Shown here: positions 43,684 through 54,985 of the stretch, in pieces
How positions within the stretch are numbered: position 1 is the first letter of the stretch
Layout of the letters: each line of letters starts with the position of its first letter
Assembly (NCBI RefSeq): GCF_000759675.1
Contig: NZ_BAWM01000018.1
Span: 96,311 to 160,310 of the forward strand
From: Neobacillus niacini
Lineage (GTDB): Bacteria; Bacillota; Bacilli; Bacillales; Cytobacillaceae
DNA length: 64,000 nucleotides
Direction of reading: 5' to 3'
Translations under genes and position numbers: made by a program
The notes under the pieces: model-generated
Databases searched by the model: none
Told to the model about the DNA's origin: nothing
The model's input: the letters and a program-made list of their open reading frames with translations, nothing else

Positions 43684-45882
43684 CTATTTTCCCACTTCCT
43701 CATAGCCAAGCTGCTTATAAATTTCCTTAATAACCTTTTGAGCAGCAACTGGGATAATTGTTCCCGGGCCAAAGATAGCGGAAGCACCATTGTCATATAA
43801 AAATTGATAATCCTGCGCCGGGATAACGCCGCCGATTACCATTAAAATATCTTCACGACCAAGTTTTTTTAATTCAGCTGCAAGCTGTGGCAGTAATGTC
43901 TTATGTCCAGCAGCCAGTGAGCTCATACCAATGACATGAACGTCGTTTTCAACCGCTTGCATGGCCGTTTCTTCCGGAGTTTGGAACAATGGTCCGATAT
44001 CGACATCAAAACCAAGGTCAGCGAAGGCCGTGGCGATGACCTTGGCACCGCGGTCATGTCCATCCTGCCCCATTTTCGCAATTAGAATCCTTGGTCTCCT
44101 GCCTTCGTTTTCAAGAAAATCATCTGTCATCGTTTTCACTACAGAAATTTCTTCTTCGTTTGTAAATGCCTTGCTGTACACTCCACTAATAGAACGAATC
44201 ACGGCTTTATGTCTGCTGGCCACATTCTCAATCGCATCAGAAATTTCTCCTAAGGTTGCCCGCACTCTTGCCGCTTGAACAGCAAGCTCCAACAAGTTAC
44301 TTTCACCTGTTTCTGCACCCTTCGCTAATGCAGCTAAAGCTTCTTCCACTTTTTTGTCATTGCGACCAGCCTTTAAGTTGGTTAACTTCTCGATTTGCTT
44401 CAAGCGGACTGCAGTATTATCAATATCTAAAATATCAATTGCTTCTTCTTTCTCAAGGCGATAGCGGTTAACTCCGATAATGGTTTCTTTGCCAGAATCT
44501 ATTTGAGCTTGTCTTCTTGCTGCAGCCTCTTCGATTCTCATTTTGGGAAGTCCTGTTTCGATTGCTTTTGCCATGCCGCCAAGACTCTCAATCTCTTCAA
44601 TATGCGTCCAAGCTCTATTCACCAATTCATCGGTCAGCTTTTCAACATAATAAGAGCCAGCCCATGGATCGATTACTTTGGTAATACCTGTTTCTTCTTG
44701 TAAAAATAATTGTGTATTCCGGGCAATTCGAGCTGAGAAATCTGTTGGCAGAGCAATCGCTTCGTCCAAAGCATTCGTATGGAGGGATTGTGTATGTCCC
44801 ATAGCCGCAGCATGCGCTTCAAGCAAGGTCCGCATTACATTATTAAACGGATCTTGTTCGGTTAAACTCCAGCCAGACGTTTGGGAATGAGTTCTAAGCA
44901 CCATAGATTTCTCATTTTTCGGTTCGAATGATTTCATCATTTTCGCCCATATTAAACGACCCGCCCGCATTTTGGCCACTTCCATAAAATAATTCATACC
45001 TACAGCCCAGAAAAAGGACAAACGAGGTGCAAATTTATCAACATCAATTCCTGCCTTGAGTCCTGTCCTAACATACTCCAACCCATCAGCAAGGGTATAT
45101 GCCAATTCAAGATCAGCAGGAGCTCCAGCCTCTTGCATATGATAACCGGAAATACTGATACTATTAAACTTTGGCATATATTTGGACGTATACTCAAATA
45201 TATCTGCAATGATTTTCATCGACATCTCAGGTGGATAGATATAGGTGTTACGGACCATATACTCTTTTAAAATATCATTTTGAATCGTTCCTGAAAGCTT
45301 TTCCTGGCTGATTCCCTGTTCTTCAGCCGTAACAATGAAAAAGGCAAGAATCGGCAGAACAGCACCGTTCATGGTCATTGAAACCGACATTTGATCCAAA
45401 GGAATTCCATCAAAAAGTGTCTTCATATCGAGAACAGAATCGATTGCAACCCCTGCTTTACCTACATCACCAACAACGCGCGGATGGTCAGAATCATAGC
45501 CCCGATGTGTAGCTAAATCAAAGGCAACGGATAAACCTTTTTGACCCATTGCTAAATTTCTGCGATAGAAAGCATTACTCTCCTCAGCAGTTGAAAATCC
45601 AGCATATTGTCTTACAGTCCAAGGGCGATTCACATACATCGTCGGATAGGGTCCTCGTGTATAGGGTGGAATGCCTGGCAGATCATCTAAATGCTTTATA
45701 CCTCCACGATCTTCAGAAGTATAGAGTGGTTTCAATTGAATTTGTTCATTGGTTTCAAACAGTAATTCATCAATGGAGGAGTCAATTTCTTTTTCAACTT
45801 CATCCTGCCATTGCTCTTTTGTGATGAAGTCTTGCTCATCAAATAAGGGTATGTTTTGAAAATTAGGCTTTTGTGACTTCAT
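43684..45882 (-). CDS. mutB: Methylmalonyl-CoA mutase, large (catalytic) subunit
   Basis: B12-dependent isomerase of 732 residues converting methylmalonyl-CoA to succinyl-CoA. A TIM-barrel substrate domain ([25 protein letters not shown] near 80-100, [12 protein letters not shown]) precedes the C-terminal cobalamin domain with the base-off motif [11 protein letters not shown] and later GGVIPAQDY. It overlaps mutA by 20 bases and abuts meaB. With mce and yqjD it completes propionyl-CoA oxidation. Confidence 0.97.
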   Translation of the reverse strand: MKSQKPNFQNIPLFDEQDFITKEQWQDEVEKEIDSSIDELLFETNEQIQLKPLYTSEDRGGIKHLDDLPGIPPYTRGPYPTMYVNRPWTVRQYAGFSTAEESNAFYRRNLAMGQKGLSVAFDLATHRGYDSDHPRVVGDVGKAGVAIDSVLDMKTLFDGIPLDQMSVSMTMNGAVLPILAFFIVTAEEQGISQEKLSGTIQNDILKEYMVRNTYIYPPEMSMKIIADIFEYTSKYMPKFNSISISGYHMQEAGAPADLELAYTLADGLEYVRTGLKAGIDVDKFAPRLSFFWAVGMNYFMEVAKMRAGRLIWAKMMKSFEPKNEKSMVLRTHSQTSGWSLTEQDPFNNVMRTLLEAHAAAMGHTQSLHTNALDEAIALPTDFSARIARNTQLFLQEETGITKVIDPWAGSYYVEKLTDELVNRAWTHIEEIESLGGMAKAIETGLPKMRIEEAAARRQAQIDSGKETIIGVNRYRLEKEEAIDILDIDNTAVRLKQIEKLTNLKAGRNDKKVEEALAALAKGAETGESNLLELAVQAARVRATLGEISDAIENVASRHKAVIRSISGVYSKAFTNEEEISVVKTMTDDFLENEGRRPRILIAKMGQDGHDRGAKVIATAFADLGFDVDIGPLFQTPEETAMQAVENDVHVIGMSSLAAGHKTLLPQLAAELKKLGREDILMVIGGVIPAQDYQFLYDNGASAIFGPGTIIPVAAQKVIKEIYKQLGYEEVGK

Positions 45883-47749
45883 CTAGCGCCACCTCCATTT
45901 CTGTAAGAATCGTTGAAAGAATTTCATAACAGTTACTATTTATATGAATAAACTGCTTTATCCCTTCATTTGTCCATTTTGTTTGCAGGTCTTTTTCAGG
46001 TAATCCCGCTAAGTAAAAAATTCGATCCGGAAAAACTGTATTTAGTGTTGAAAGAATTTCGTGTCCAAGGGATTCATATTGCTCATTACTGCCGCATAGA
46101 CAGAAATACTTTGTTTCTTGACTTAAGACAAATTGTTTGGCAATTTCTAAAGAAGAAATCGAACCACTTTCGATTGATTCAATTCCCCCAGCAGCGAGGA
46201 ACCCTCTCATGAAATCCAACCTTGGTTTGTATTGTTTAAGCTCACCCAGGCAAATCATACCAATTTGAGGTTTAGATCCTGATTTACTTTCAATCTTTCC
46301 GCTTATTTTACGCAGGTTTTCAAATGACTCTGATAATCTTGTGCTCTTCATCTTTTTAATTTTTATCGTATTAGTAAGATCGACATTAAAATAGTTATCA
46401 GATGTTTGTTCTCTGACCTGAGCAGCAGCTTCAGTAAGATTGGCATAGACATTCGACCCGACTATACTTTGTTTTCTCGTATAAATATCATTCTCCCGTT
46501 TTGTATGAACAGAAGATATTTCGATTTGTAACCAGTCTGATTTTAAGACTTCCAGCATGCCGCCTTTTGCTTCTATCTGCTGAAAATACTGCCACGCTTT
46601 TTCTGCAAGCTCTGTTGTTAATGCTTCTACATACCAAGAACCGCCGGCAGGATCGATAACTTTTTGTAGATAAGCTTCTTCCTTTAGAATGTTTTGTGTG
46701 TTTCTCGCAATTCGTTCAGCTAGTTTGGAACTTCCTGTTTCGTAATCAAATGGAGTTACATGGAGGTATTGAACTCCTCCAACCACAGCTGCAAACGCCT
46801 CATTTCCAGCACGAAGAATGTTTACATGAGGATCATAAATTGTTTTTGTAAACGAAGAAGTTTCTGCTGCAATCTGCATTCCCCTGTTCTTAGAATCAGC
46901 CCCATAAATTTGAGTAATTTTATTCCACAAAATACGTGCTGCACGCAATTTAGCCAGCTCCATAAAGAAATTACTGCCGATAGAGAATTGAAAAATCATT
47001 TTGTTAAGAATATCCTCGAGCTCCATACCATTATCAAGTAGTTGCTGAAGATAAAATGAACCGGTTGCTGCTGCTATTCCAAGCTCTTGAACAGCATTCG
47101 CCCCTCCTTGATGATAAGTCGAGGTATTGATTAACACCGTCTGTAATTTCGGTAACTTTTCGTTTACATTCTTAACATCCTCAATCCAACTATTTAAAAA
47201 ATCTTCTGCAATATATCCTTCCTCAGCAAACAAGGAAATAGGGTCATTGCCGACATATCCAGTAAATTGATCAGCAGTTTCTTCTTGTTCTGCTAACACC
47301 TCTAGTATTGCGGACTGCAAGCCTTTACCGTTAACAGCAAACGGAGATGCAGCAGGTAAACCCCCTAGTATTTCTATTAGTGTCTTTTTGGATTTAAAAA
47401 GTGCATCTGAAACTTCAAAAGAAAGAGCTGTCTGTCCTTTTTCAGCACTCTCAAGAAGTTTTACTTTCAATTCTTCAACAGTTTGGTAAGAAATTCGCTG
47501 CGCTACCTTCCAGTTATTCGTGACATAACCTAATGAGTGAACCCCTCTGCGAAAATCTGAACCTCCTGGATAATCAGAAACGTTTTTTTGATCTTGTTGA
47601 GAATAAAGCGGTTTCAAAATGATGTTTTCATATGTACTGCTTTTTAAAGAATCAACACTTTTGCCTTTTAAAGTTATTTCGGCTTTTTCTTTCCAGTCCT
47701 CTTTTGATTTTAAAGGAAAAGATTGATTCCGTAGGTTGTCCAAACTCAT
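45863..47749 (-). CDS. mutA: Methylmalonyl-CoA mutase, small subunit
   Basis: Non-catalytic partner of mutB, 628 residues. It has the same barrel fold but is more divergent ([22 protein letters not shown] near 85), and its C-terminal domain lacks the D-x-H-x-x-G cobalamin motif. First gene of mutA-mutB-meaB, which lies downstream of the BKD operon on the same strand after a terminator. Absent from this place in B. subtilis. Confidence 0.93.
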   Translation of the reverse strand: MSLDNLRNQSFPLKSKEDWKEKAEITLKGKSVDSLKSSTYENIILKPLYSQQDQKNVSDYPGGSDFRRGVHSLGYVTNNWKVAQRISYQTVEELKVKLLESAEKGQTALSFEVSDALFKSKKTLIEILGGLPAASPFAVNGKGLQSAILEVLAEQEETADQFTGYVGNDPISLFAEEGYIAEDFLNSWIEDVKNVNEKLPKLQTVLINTSTYHQGGANAVQELGIAAATGSFYLQQLLDNGMELEDILNKMIFQFSIGSNFFMELAKLRAARILWNKITQIYGADSKNRGMQIAAETSSFTKTIYDPHVNILRAGNEAFAAVVGGVQYLHVTPFDYETGSSKLAERIARNTQNILKEEAYLQKVIDPAGGSWYVEALTTELAEKAWQYFQQIEAKGGMLEVLKSDWLQIEISSVHTKRENDIYTRKQSIVGSNVYANLTEAAAQVREQTSDNYFNVDLTNTIKIKKMKSTRLSESFENLRKISGKIESKSGSKPQIGMICLGELKQYKPRLDFMRGFLAAGGIESIESGSISSLEIAKQFVLSQETKYFCLCGSNEQYESLGHEILSTLNTVFPDRIFYLAGLPEKDLQTKWTNEGIKQFIHINSNCYEILSTILTEMEVALDEVTKA

Positions 47750-47828
47750 AAACTCCCCCCAAATACATAATTTTCTTTAAATTTCCCGTTACTATCTATT
47801 TTAGGATACTATTGCCTATCAAGCAATG

Positions 47829-47864
47829 AAAATAACCGCTACCAGTACCGGCAGCGGTTATTTT
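47829..47864 (-). terminator. Terminator after bkdB
   Basis: Perfect AATAACCGCT/AGCGGTTATT stem followed by TTCATT on the minus strand. Confidence 0.8.
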
Positions 47865-47866
47865 AA

Positions 47867-49177
47867 TTAATATATAGAAGTTGTTGATTTTGATGTGTTT
47901 TCTAGGATTTCTTTTACTCGTTGTAAGAATCGACCGCAAACAAGTCCGTCTAATACTCTGTGATCAAGTGACATACATAGATTTACCATATCACGGACAG
48001 CAATCATTCCATTATTCATCACGACAGGACGCTTGACAATTGATTCTACTTGAAGAATCGCTGCTTGTGGGTAGTTGATAATTCCCATTGATTGCACCGA
48101 GCCAAATGAGCCAGTATTATTGACCGTAAACGTTCCACCCTGCATATCTTCGGAGCGAAGTTTTCCTGTTCTTACTTTCACAGCAAGTTCAGATATTTCA
48201 CGAGCAATTCCTTTAATGGTTTTCTCATCCGCATTCTTAATTACAGGTACGTACAATGCATCATCGGTTGCAACTGCAATCGAGATATTAATGTCTTTCT
48301 TTTGGATAATCTTATCTCCAGCCCACATGGAATTAACCTGTGGGAATTCCTTTAAAGCTTGCGCAACAGCTTTTACAAAAAAGGCAAAGAAAGTTAGATT
48401 GAAGCCTTCTTTTTTCTTAAACTCATCCTTCAAGAAATTGCGGTACTCCACAAGATTAGTTGCATCGACTTCAATCATGGTCCATGCATGCGGTGCTTCG
48501 TGCTTGCTGCGGAGCATGTTCGCCGCAATCGCTTTGCGGATTCCTGTTACAGGTATTTCGATATCACCTGCAGCAACAGGGATATTCGGAGCAGAAACTG
48601 TTTGTTTCGGAGCCGCAGCTGGCTGAGCTGAAACAGCTGGTACAGTTTCTTGTGCTGTCGTAGGTTGAACCTCTGCCTGTTTAGTTGCTTCTACCCTCGC
48701 ACTTGCAGCTGGGATATTCCCTGATTCAATCAATTTTAGCAGGTCTTTACGTGTAATCCGTCCGCCTGCACCGGTGCCTGTCACCTGAGCTAAATCAATA
48801 CCATTTTCTTGAGAAATCTTTAAAACGGCAGGCGAATAACGGGCTTTGTTACCTTGATCAGTTTGTTGAGCAACAGCAACTGTCTCAGATACTTCTGTTT
48901 TTTGCTCACTAACTTCGGTTTTTTCAGCATTACTTCCTTCGATTTCAATGGTACAAATGATTTCACCGACGGCAAGTGTGTCTCCATCTTCCGCAACTAG
49001 CTCTTTAATTGTACCTGTGAAGGAAGAAGGAACTTCTGCATTTACTTTATCTGTCATTACTTCAGCCAAAGGATCGTATTTATTTACTTTATCTCCGACA
49101 GAAACAAGCCACTTTGAGATTGTCCCTTCAGTTACACTTTCCCCTAACTGAGGCATTTTAATTTGTTCAATAACCAA
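47867..49177 (-). CDS. bkdB: Branched-chain 2-oxo acid dehydrogenase E2 (lipoyl acyltransferase)
   Basis: Core of the BKD complex, 436 residues. Lipoyl domain 1-75 with lipoylated K44 in MTDKVNAEVPS; Ala/Gln/Pro-rich linker; E1/E3-binding domain near 115-150 (ARYSPAVLKISQENGIDL); a second linker; and the catalytic domain 215-436 with the HRVLDG active-site motif (LDHRVLDGLVCG). Last gene of the operon started at ptb. Confidence 0.97.
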   Translation of the reverse strand: MVIEQIKMPQLGESVTEGTISKWLVSVGDKVNKYDPLAEVMTDKVNAEVPSSFTGTIKELVAEDGDTLAVGEIICTIEIEGSNAEKTEVSEQKTEVSETVAVAQQTDQGNKARYSPAVLKISQENGIDLAQVTGTGAGGRITRKDLLKLIESGNIPAASARVEATKQAEVQPTTAQETVPAVSAQPAAAPKQTVSAPNIPVAAGDIEIPVTGIRKAIAANMLRSKHEAPHAWTMIEVDATNLVEYRNFLKDEFKKKEGFNLTFFAFFVKAVAQALKEFPQVNSMWAGDKIIQKKDINISIAVATDDALYVPVIKNADEKTIKGIAREISELAVKVRTGKLRSEDMQGGTFTVNNTGSFGSVQSMGIINYPQAAILQVESIVKRPVVMNNGMIAVRDMVNLCMSLDHRVLDGLVCGRFLQRVKEILENTSKSTTSIY

Positions 49178-49192
49178 GTTTCCAACCTCCTA

Positions 49193-50176
49193 TTAATATT
49201 CCGCTAATTCTCGCATTGCTTTTTCAACTTTATCTGGATTAACCATAAAGAACTTCTCCATTGTTGGTGCATATGGCATAGCAGGTACATCTGGTCCAGC
49301 TAGGCGCATAATTGGAGCATCTAAATCAAATAAGCAATTTTCAGCAATGATGGCAGAAACTTCACTAATAATGCTGCCTTCTTTATTATCTTCTGTAATT
49401 AGTAATACTTTACCAGTTTTAGAAGCTGCTTCAATAATTGCTTCTTTATCTAAAGGATAAACCGTTCTTAGATCAAGAATATGTGCGGAAATTCCATCTT
49501 TCGCTAATTTTTCAGCTGCCTGAAGGGCAAAATGAACACAAAGACCATACGTAATGACAGTAATGTCTTCACCCTCACGCTTTACATCTGCTTTTCCAAT
49601 AGGCAATGTGTAATCGTCAGTTGGTACTTCTCCTTTGATTAAACGGTATGCCCGCTTATGCTCAAAGAATAATACTGGATCATTGTCACGAATGGCTGCT
49701 TTTAATAGCCCCTTCACATCATATGGGGTTGAAGGCATGACAATTTTCAAACCTGGTGTATTCGCAAATACCGCCTCAACAGATTGGGAATGATAAAGTG
49801 CCCCGTGAACTCCGCCGCCATATGGTGCACGGATAACCATTGGACAGCTCCAGTCGTTATTTGAGCGATAACGAATCTTGGCCGCTTCTGAAATAATTTG
49901 ATTCACAGCAGGCATAATAAAATCAGCAAATTGCATTTCAGCAATCGGTCTCATTCCATACATAGCAGCACCGATTCCTACCCCGGCAATCGCAGATTCA
50001 GCAAGTGGTGTATCAATTACACGCTCTTCACCAAATTGTTCGTATAAGCCTTGAGTGGCTTTAAAAACCCCGCCTTTTACCCCAACATCCTCTCCAAGAA
50101 CAAAAACCTTTGGATCTCGTTCCATTTCTTCCCGAATGGCCATTGTGACCGCATCAATATAAGAAATTACTGCCAT
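49193..50176 (-). CDS. bkdAB: Branched-chain 2-oxo acid dehydrogenase E1 beta
   Basis: Beta subunit of the thiamine-dependent decarboxylase, 327 residues. Typical blocks are FVLGEDVGVKGGVFKATQGL (28-47), AESAIAGVGIGAAMYG and RAPYGGGVHGALYHSQS. Works with bkdAA, whose stop lies 12 bases upstream. Confidence 0.97.
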   Translation of the reverse strand: MAVISYIDAVTMAIREEMERDPKVFVLGEDVGVKGGVFKATQGLYEQFGEERVIDTPLAESAIAGVGIGAAMYGMRPIAEMQFADFIMPAVNQIISEAAKIRYRSNNDWSCPMVIRAPYGGGVHGALYHSQSVEAVFANTPGLKIVMPSTPYDVKGLLKAAIRDNDPVLFFEHKRAYRLIKGEVPTDDYTLPIGKADVKREGEDITVITYGLCVHFALQAAEKLAKDGISAHILDLRTVYPLDKEAIIEAASKTGKVLLITEDNKEGSIISEVSAIIAENCLFDLDAPIMRLAGPDVPAMPYAPTMEKFFMVNPDKVEKAMRELAEY

Positions 50177-50188
50177 TTTACATCCCCC

Positions 50189-51184
50189 TTACTTATCCGC
50201 ATAAACGTATTTCAGCGCGTGTTCAGGTGCTGCATACGGTGCATTTTCAGCATAATCAGTAGCTTCATTCACTTGTTTCATTACTCGATCGTTGATTTCT
50301 TTTTCCAACTCATCATTCATCACACCTGTTTCTTTTAAATAGGCGCCAAAGGTAATGATGGGATCTTTCGTTTTCGCTTTTGCCACTTCATCAAGGGCTC
50401 GGTACGAACGGTCATCATCATCAGAAGAGTGAGGTGTCAGTCGGTATGAAATAGTTTCAATTAAGGAAGGTCCTTCTCCGCGGCGTCCACGGTCTGCTGC
50501 ATCCTTGACCACTTTATAAACTTCTAAAGGATCGTTTCCATCAACAGTAAATCCTGGCATACCGTAACCTATTGCACGATCAGAAACTTTTTCACATCCC
50601 AATTGTTTCTCAATTGGAACAGAAATCGCATATTTATTATTTTCACACATGAATATGACTGGTAATTTATGAACTCCGGCAAAGTTAGCTCCTTCATGGA
50701 AATCTCCTTGGTTTGAGGACCCTTCACCAAAGGTTACGAAGGTCACGAGATCCTTCCTTTCCATTTTCCCTGCTAACGCTACGCCGACAGCATGTGGAAC
50801 CTGGGTTGTTACTGGAGATGAACCTGTAACAATGCGATTGCTCTTTTGCCCAAAGTGCCCAGGCATTTGCCGGCCGCCTGAGTTTGGATCCTCAGCTTTC
50901 GCAAAACCAGATAGCATAAGTTCCTTAGGTGTCATTCCAAAAGTTAAAACAACACCCATATCACGGTAATAAGGGAGAACATAATCTTTTTCCTTATCGA
51001 GTGCAAAAGCGGCCCCTACTTGTGCAGCTTCTTGTCCTTGACATGAAATAACAAATGGTATCTTTCCAGCACGATTCAATAGCCACATCCGTTCATCAAT
51101 CCGGCGGGCTAAAAGCATAGTTTCATACATTTCCAAAACCTTTTCATCACTTAAACCTAATGCATGATGACGATTTTCTGTCAT
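50189..51184 (-). CDS. bkdAA: Branched-chain 2-oxo acid dehydrogenase E1 alpha
   Basis: Alpha subunit, 331 residues. The thiamine diphosphate motif runs GEGSSNQGDFHEGANFAGV to ENNKYAISVP (about 152-190), and the phosphorylation-loop-like RLTPHSSDDDDRSYR lies near 270. It decarboxylates the 2-oxo acids of Leu, Ile and Val. Confidence 0.97.
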   Translation of the reverse strand: MTENRHHALGLSDEKVLEMYETMLLARRIDERMWLLNRAGKIPFVISCQGQEAAQVGAAFALDKEKDYVLPYYRDMGVVLTFGMTPKELMLSGFAKAEDPNSGGRQMPGHFGQKSNRIVTGSSPVTTQVPHAVGVALAGKMERKDLVTFVTFGEGSSNQGDFHEGANFAGVHKLPVIFMCENNKYAISVPIEKQLGCEKVSDRAIGYGMPGFTVDGNDPLEVYKVVKDAADRGRRGEGPSLIETISYRLTPHSSDDDDRSYRALDEVAKAKTKDPIITFGAYLKETGVMNDELEKEINDRVMKQVNEATDYAENAPYAAPEHALKYVYADK

Positions 51185-51216
51185 ATTTTAAACCTCCCGT
51201 TCGCATAAAAAATTAA

Positions 51217-52638
51217 TTAAGAATGGATTGCCCTGCCATCTACTGCAAGTGCAGCTTCCCCAATCGCTTCTGATAGCGTTGGATGTGGATGAATCGTATG
51301 AGCAATTTCCCATGGTGTTGCATCCAATACCATTGCCAATCCTGCCTCTGTAATCATGTCAGTCACATGCGGACCAATCATATGCACCCCTAGAATATCA
51401 TTGGTCTCTTCATCAGCAACAATCTTGACAAAACCATCGGATTCTCCAAATACAAGGGCCTTCCCGATTGCTCGGAATGAAAATTTACCCACTTTTACAT
51501 TATGGCCTTTTTCTTTTGCCTGTTCTTCAGTAATCCCAACACTAGAAACCTCAGGATTGCTATATATACATCTAGAAACTAGATTGTAATTAAGCTCGGA
51601 AGGATCCTTCCTAGCAATATGTTCAACTGCAATTATTCCTTCATGGGAGGCTACATGTGCCAACTGCAGACCGCCAATCACATCACCAATTGCGTAAATA
51701 TGAGATTCCTTCGTTTGGTAAAATTCATTGGTAACGATAAAGCCCTTTTCAACCTGGATTTCTGTATTTTCCAATCCAATTCCTTCAACATTTGCTTGAC
51801 GTCCAACAGAAACAAGGAGTTTTTCCGCCTTAAATTCTTTCTTGCCAGCCTTTACTTCAGCCGAAATGGTGACACCATCACCTTTTACTAGTGTTTCAGG
51901 AAGGACCTTTGCTCCTGTTACTAGCTTAATTCCCTTTTTCTTCATGAGGCGTTGCATTTCTTTAGAAATCTCGTGGTCTTCAGTTGGAATAATGCGATCC
52001 GCATATTCGATAACCGTCACATCGACCCCAAAATCCGAAAGCATTGATGCCCATTCAATTCCAATAACACCACCTCCAACAATAATGATGGAAGCTGGTA
52101 AGTTCTCAATTTCCAACGCTTCGTCAGAAGTGATGACAAATTCTCCATCAATTTCAAGTCCAGGAAGCGTTCTTGGTCTCGAACCTGTCGCAATGACAAC
52201 ATTTTTCGGAATGAGCATTTCATTTTCTTCGCCATTATTCATTTCAACCGAAATCGTTCCAGGCATAGGTGAAAAAATCGAAGGTCCTAAAATCCTTCCC
52301 AGCCCCTCATAAACGTCAATTTTTCCTTGCTTCATGAGATGTTGTACACCTTTATGAAGTTGATCAATAATTTTATTTTTTCTTTCCTGTACTTTGCCAA
52401 AGTTATAGGATACTTCACTTGTAATGACACCAAAATCTTCGCTATGCTTAGCAGTCGAATAAACCTCAGCACTTCTGAGAAGAGCTTTACTTGGGATACA
52501 TCCTTTATGAAGACAAGTTCCTCCCAATTTCCCTTTTTCTACTATCGCTGTTTTTAAGCCAAGCTGAGAGGCACGTATGGCTGCTACATAACCGCCGGTA
52601 CCACCGCCAAGAATGACTAAATCGTATTCTTGTGACAC
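51217..52638 (-). CDS. lpdV: Dihydrolipoyl dehydrogenase (E3) of the BKD complex
   Basis: Flavoprotein of 473 residues that reoxidises lipoamide. FAD motif ILGGGTGGYVAA (9-20), redox disulfide C42/C47 in GGTCLHKGCIPS, NAD motif IIVGGGVIGIEWAS near 180, and the C-terminal HPHPTLSE with the catalytic His. Start GTG at 52638, with GGGGAGG upstream. Dedicated E3 copy in the bkd operon. Confidence 0.97.
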   Translation of the reverse strand: MSQEYDLVILGGGTGGYVAAIRASQLGLKTAIVEKGKLGGTCLHKGCIPSKALLRSAEVYSTAKHSEDFGVITSEVSYNFGKVQERKNKIIDQLHKGVQHLMKQGKIDVYEGLGRILGPSIFSPMPGTISVEMNNGEENEMLIPKNVVIATGSRPRTLPGLEIDGEFVITSDEALEIENLPASIIIVGGGVIGIEWASMLSDFGVDVTVIEYADRIIPTEDHEISKEMQRLMKKKGIKLVTGAKVLPETLVKGDGVTISAEVKAGKKEFKAEKLLVSVGRQANVEGIGLENTEIQVEKGFIVTNEFYQTKESHIYAIGDVIGGLQLAHVASHEGIIAVEHIARKDPSELNYNLVSRCIYSNPEVSSVGITEEQAKEKGHNVKVGKFSFRAIGKALVFGESDGFVKIVADEETNDILGVHMIGPHVTDMITEAGLAMVLDATPWEIAHTIHPHPTLSEAIGEAALAVDGRAIHS

Positions 52639-52658
52639 TGCTTTTCCTCCCCAATTCG

Positions 52659-53762
52659 TTAGATTTTTGCTGTTTTGAACGTACCAGGATACTCTTTTAC
52701 TTTTTCCTCACCACGTAAAACTCTTAGTGCACCTTCAGCTAATGCTTGAAGTTCATTTTCACCTGGATGGACTATCGTATCTGCAATCCAATTTATTCTA
52801 TCGGTGATGGATTTCACAAAACCTTTACCATAAGCAAGACCGCCAGTTAGCACAATGGCGTCCACTTTTCCTGATAGGACTGCACTGGCTGCTCCTATTT
52901 CCTTAGCAACCTGATAAGCCATAGCTTCGTAAATTAAAGCCGCCTGTTCATCACCTGCTTCAATTCTCTTTTCAACTTCCACAGCATCGTTGGTCCCAAG
53001 ATAACCAACAAGCCCCCCTTGTCCAACAAGTTTTTTCATTATTTCATCGCGGTAGTACTGACCTGAATAGCAAAGAGCCACTAAATCCCCAACCGGAACA
53101 GTCCCTGCACGTTCAGGGCTAAAAGGACCATCACCATGGAGCCCATTGTTTACATCAATGACTTTTCCTTGCTTATGTACCCCAACGGTAATCCCACCGC
53201 CCATATGGGTTACAATAAGATTCAAATCGGTATATTTTTTCCCTAATTCCTTTGCGGCCCGTCGAGCAACCGCTTTTTGATTTAAAGCATGAAAAATACT
53301 TACTCTCTCAATTAAAGAAAATCCAGAAATTCTTGCAATCGGTTCAAGCTCATCGACAACAACGGGGTCGACGATAAAGGAAGGAATATTTAAACCTGAA
53401 GCAATTTCGTAAGCAATAATACCACCTAGATTTGAAGCATGCTGCCCGGCAAAACCAGTACGCAAATCTTCAAGCATGGTTTCATTGACAGTATAGGTAC
53501 CACCTTCGATTGGCCGAAGCAAACCGCCGCGACCACAAACAGCACTCAGCTTGGATATATTAATTCCTTCATTATCCAGTGTTTCCAAGATGGTATTCTT
53601 TCTAAATTCATATTGATCGATAATATTGGCATATGAATTAATCAATTCTGAATCATGACGGATTGTTTTTTCTAAAATTGAAATTTCATTATCGAAGACC
53701 CCGATCTTAGTTGAAGTGGAACCTGGGTTGATGACGAGCATTCGATATTCTTTATCAGGCAA
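52659..53762 (-). CDS. buk: Butyrate kinase
   Basis: Acetokinase-family enzyme of 367 residues making ATP from butyryl- or branched acyl-phosphate. Phosphate motifs: [17 protein letters not shown] near the start, [23 protein letters not shown] near 190, and VLTGGLAYG near 315. Start TTG at 53762, with GGAGGT 8 bases upstream. Paired with Ptb, it converts branched acyl-CoA to free acid and ATP, supplying primers for branched fatty acids. Confidence 0.95.
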   Translation of the reverse strand: MPDKEYRMLVINPGSTSTKIGVFDNEISILEKTIRHDSELINSYANIIDQYEFRKNTILETLDNEGINISKLSAVCGRGGLLRPIEGGTYTVNETMLEDLRTGFAGQHASNLGGIIAYEIASGLNIPSFIVDPVVVDELEPIARISGFSLIERVSIFHALNQKAVARRAAKELGKKYTDLNLIVTHMGGGITVGVHKQGKVIDVNNGLHGDGPFSPERAGTVPVGDLVALCYSGQYYRDEIMKKLVGQGGLVGYLGTNDAVEVEKRIEAGDEQAALIYEAMAYQVAKEIGAASAVLSGKVDAIVLTGGLAYGKGFVKSITDRINWIADTIVHPGENELQALAEGALRVLRGEEKVKEYPGTFKTAKI

Positions 53763-53807
53763 CGTATTAGACCTCCATTTTTTTACATTTCACATCTATT
53801 AAAGGGG

Positions 53808-53837
53808 AAAAGACGCTGAATTACTCATTCAGCGCTC
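53808..53837 (-). terminator. Intra-operon hairpin between bcd and buk
   Basis: GCGCTGAAT/ATTCAGCG stem followed by TCTTTTCCCC on the minus strand. It looks like a leaky terminator that would lower expression of buk and the downstream genes relative to ptb and bcd. Confidence 0.6.
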
Positions 53838-53852
53838 TGACCTTACTATTTT

Positions 53853-54947
53853 TTAACGACGGCTTAGAATATGATGACCATTTTGGAGAAATTGACTGCG
53901 AGAGTTACGCATTTTTTCAATTCTTTCTTCAGCCATTCTGTCTGCAGCAACATAAGTTGGAATACCGTCACGCTTAGAAATTTCAATTACCTTTTGGATA
54001 CTTGCATAAATTTGATCAACCTTTTTCATTGCTCGTTCATGGTTATAACCATAAAGTTCATCTGCAACATTAATTACACCGCCAGCGTTTATTACATAAT
54101 CCGGAGCATAAACAATACCCATTTCATGGATAATATCACCGTGACGTGTATCTTTTAATTGGTTATTTGCAGAACCAGCGATAACCTTTGCTTTAAGTTG
54201 TGGAATGGTATCGTCATTAATCGTTGCACCAAGGGCACATGGAGCATAAATATCACATTCAACACCATAAATTTCATTTGGATCTACCGCACGTGCACCA
54301 AAATCCTCGACTGCACGCTGAACAGCTTCCTTGTTAATATCCGTCACAATTAATTGCGCACCCTCTTCATGCAAGTATTGACAAAGAGTATATGCAACAT
54401 TCCCAACACCTTGAATTGCAACTACTTTTCCTTCAAGGGAATCTGAACCAAAAGCTTCTTTAGCGGCTGCCTTCATTCCAACATATACACCATAAGCTGT
54501 AACTGGGGAGGGATTACCAGATGAACCAAATGCTGGTGAAATACCAGTTACATAGTCTGTTTCCTCATGAATTAAATCCATATCTGCAACTGTTGTTCCA
54601 ACATCCTCAGCAGTAATATATCTTCCATTTAGCCCTTGAATGTAACGACCAAAAGCACGGAACAATTCTTCACTCTTATCCTTACGTGGGTCACCAATGA
54701 TAACTGTTTTACCACCGCCAAGATTTAGCCCAGCTGCTGCGTTTTTATAAGTCATTCCTTTTGCTAAACGTAATGCATCGATGATGGCAGCTTCTTCTGA
54801 TTCATATGTCCACATACGGGTACCGCCTAAGGCTGGACCTAGTGTTGTATCATGTATAGCAATAATTGCTTTTAGTCCTGATTGTTTATCTTGGCAAAAT
54901 ACAACTTGCTCGTAATCATATTGTTCTAAGTACTTAAAAATTTCCAC
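53853..54947 (-). CDS. bcd: Leucine dehydrogenase
   Basis: NAD-dependent deamination of Leu, Val and Ile to the 2-oxo acids used by the BKD complex. The 364-residue enzyme has the substrate-binding lysine in [21 protein letters not shown] (about 67-87) and the NAD motif [17 protein letters not shown] near 182. ATG at 54947 with a GGAGGA ribosome site. Also called yqiT in B. subtilis. Confidence 0.96.
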   Translation of the reverse strand: MEIFKYLEQYDYEQVVFCQDKQSGLKAIIAIHDTTLGPALGGTRMWTYESEEAAIIDALRLAKGMTYKNAAAGLNLGGGKTVIIGDPRKDKSEELFRAFGRYIQGLNGRYITAEDVGTTVADMDLIHEETDYVTGISPAFGSSGNPSPVTAYGVYVGMKAAAKEAFGSDSLEGKVVAIQGVGNVAYTLCQYLHEEGAQLIVTDINKEAVQRAVEDFGARAVDPNEIYGVECDIYAPCALGATINDDTIPQLKAKVIAGSANNQLKDTRHGDIIHEMGIVYAPDYVINAGGVINVADELYGYNHERAMKKVDQIYASIQKVIEISKRDGIPTYVAADRMAEERIEKMRNSRSQFLQNGHHILSRR

Positions 54948-54985
54948 GATAAAATCCTCCTCTAATTTAAAAGCTAGACTAAATT

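Noticed and set aside
47750-47866. Cobalamin riboswitch before the mutase genes
   Set aside because: Only about 85 bases lie between the bkdB terminator and mutA, too few for a B12 riboswitch, and no B12 box was seen.
48075-48626. Plus-strand ORF opposite bkdB
   Set aside because: It is the antisense shadow of a well-supported E2 gene and shows no domain or ribosome site.
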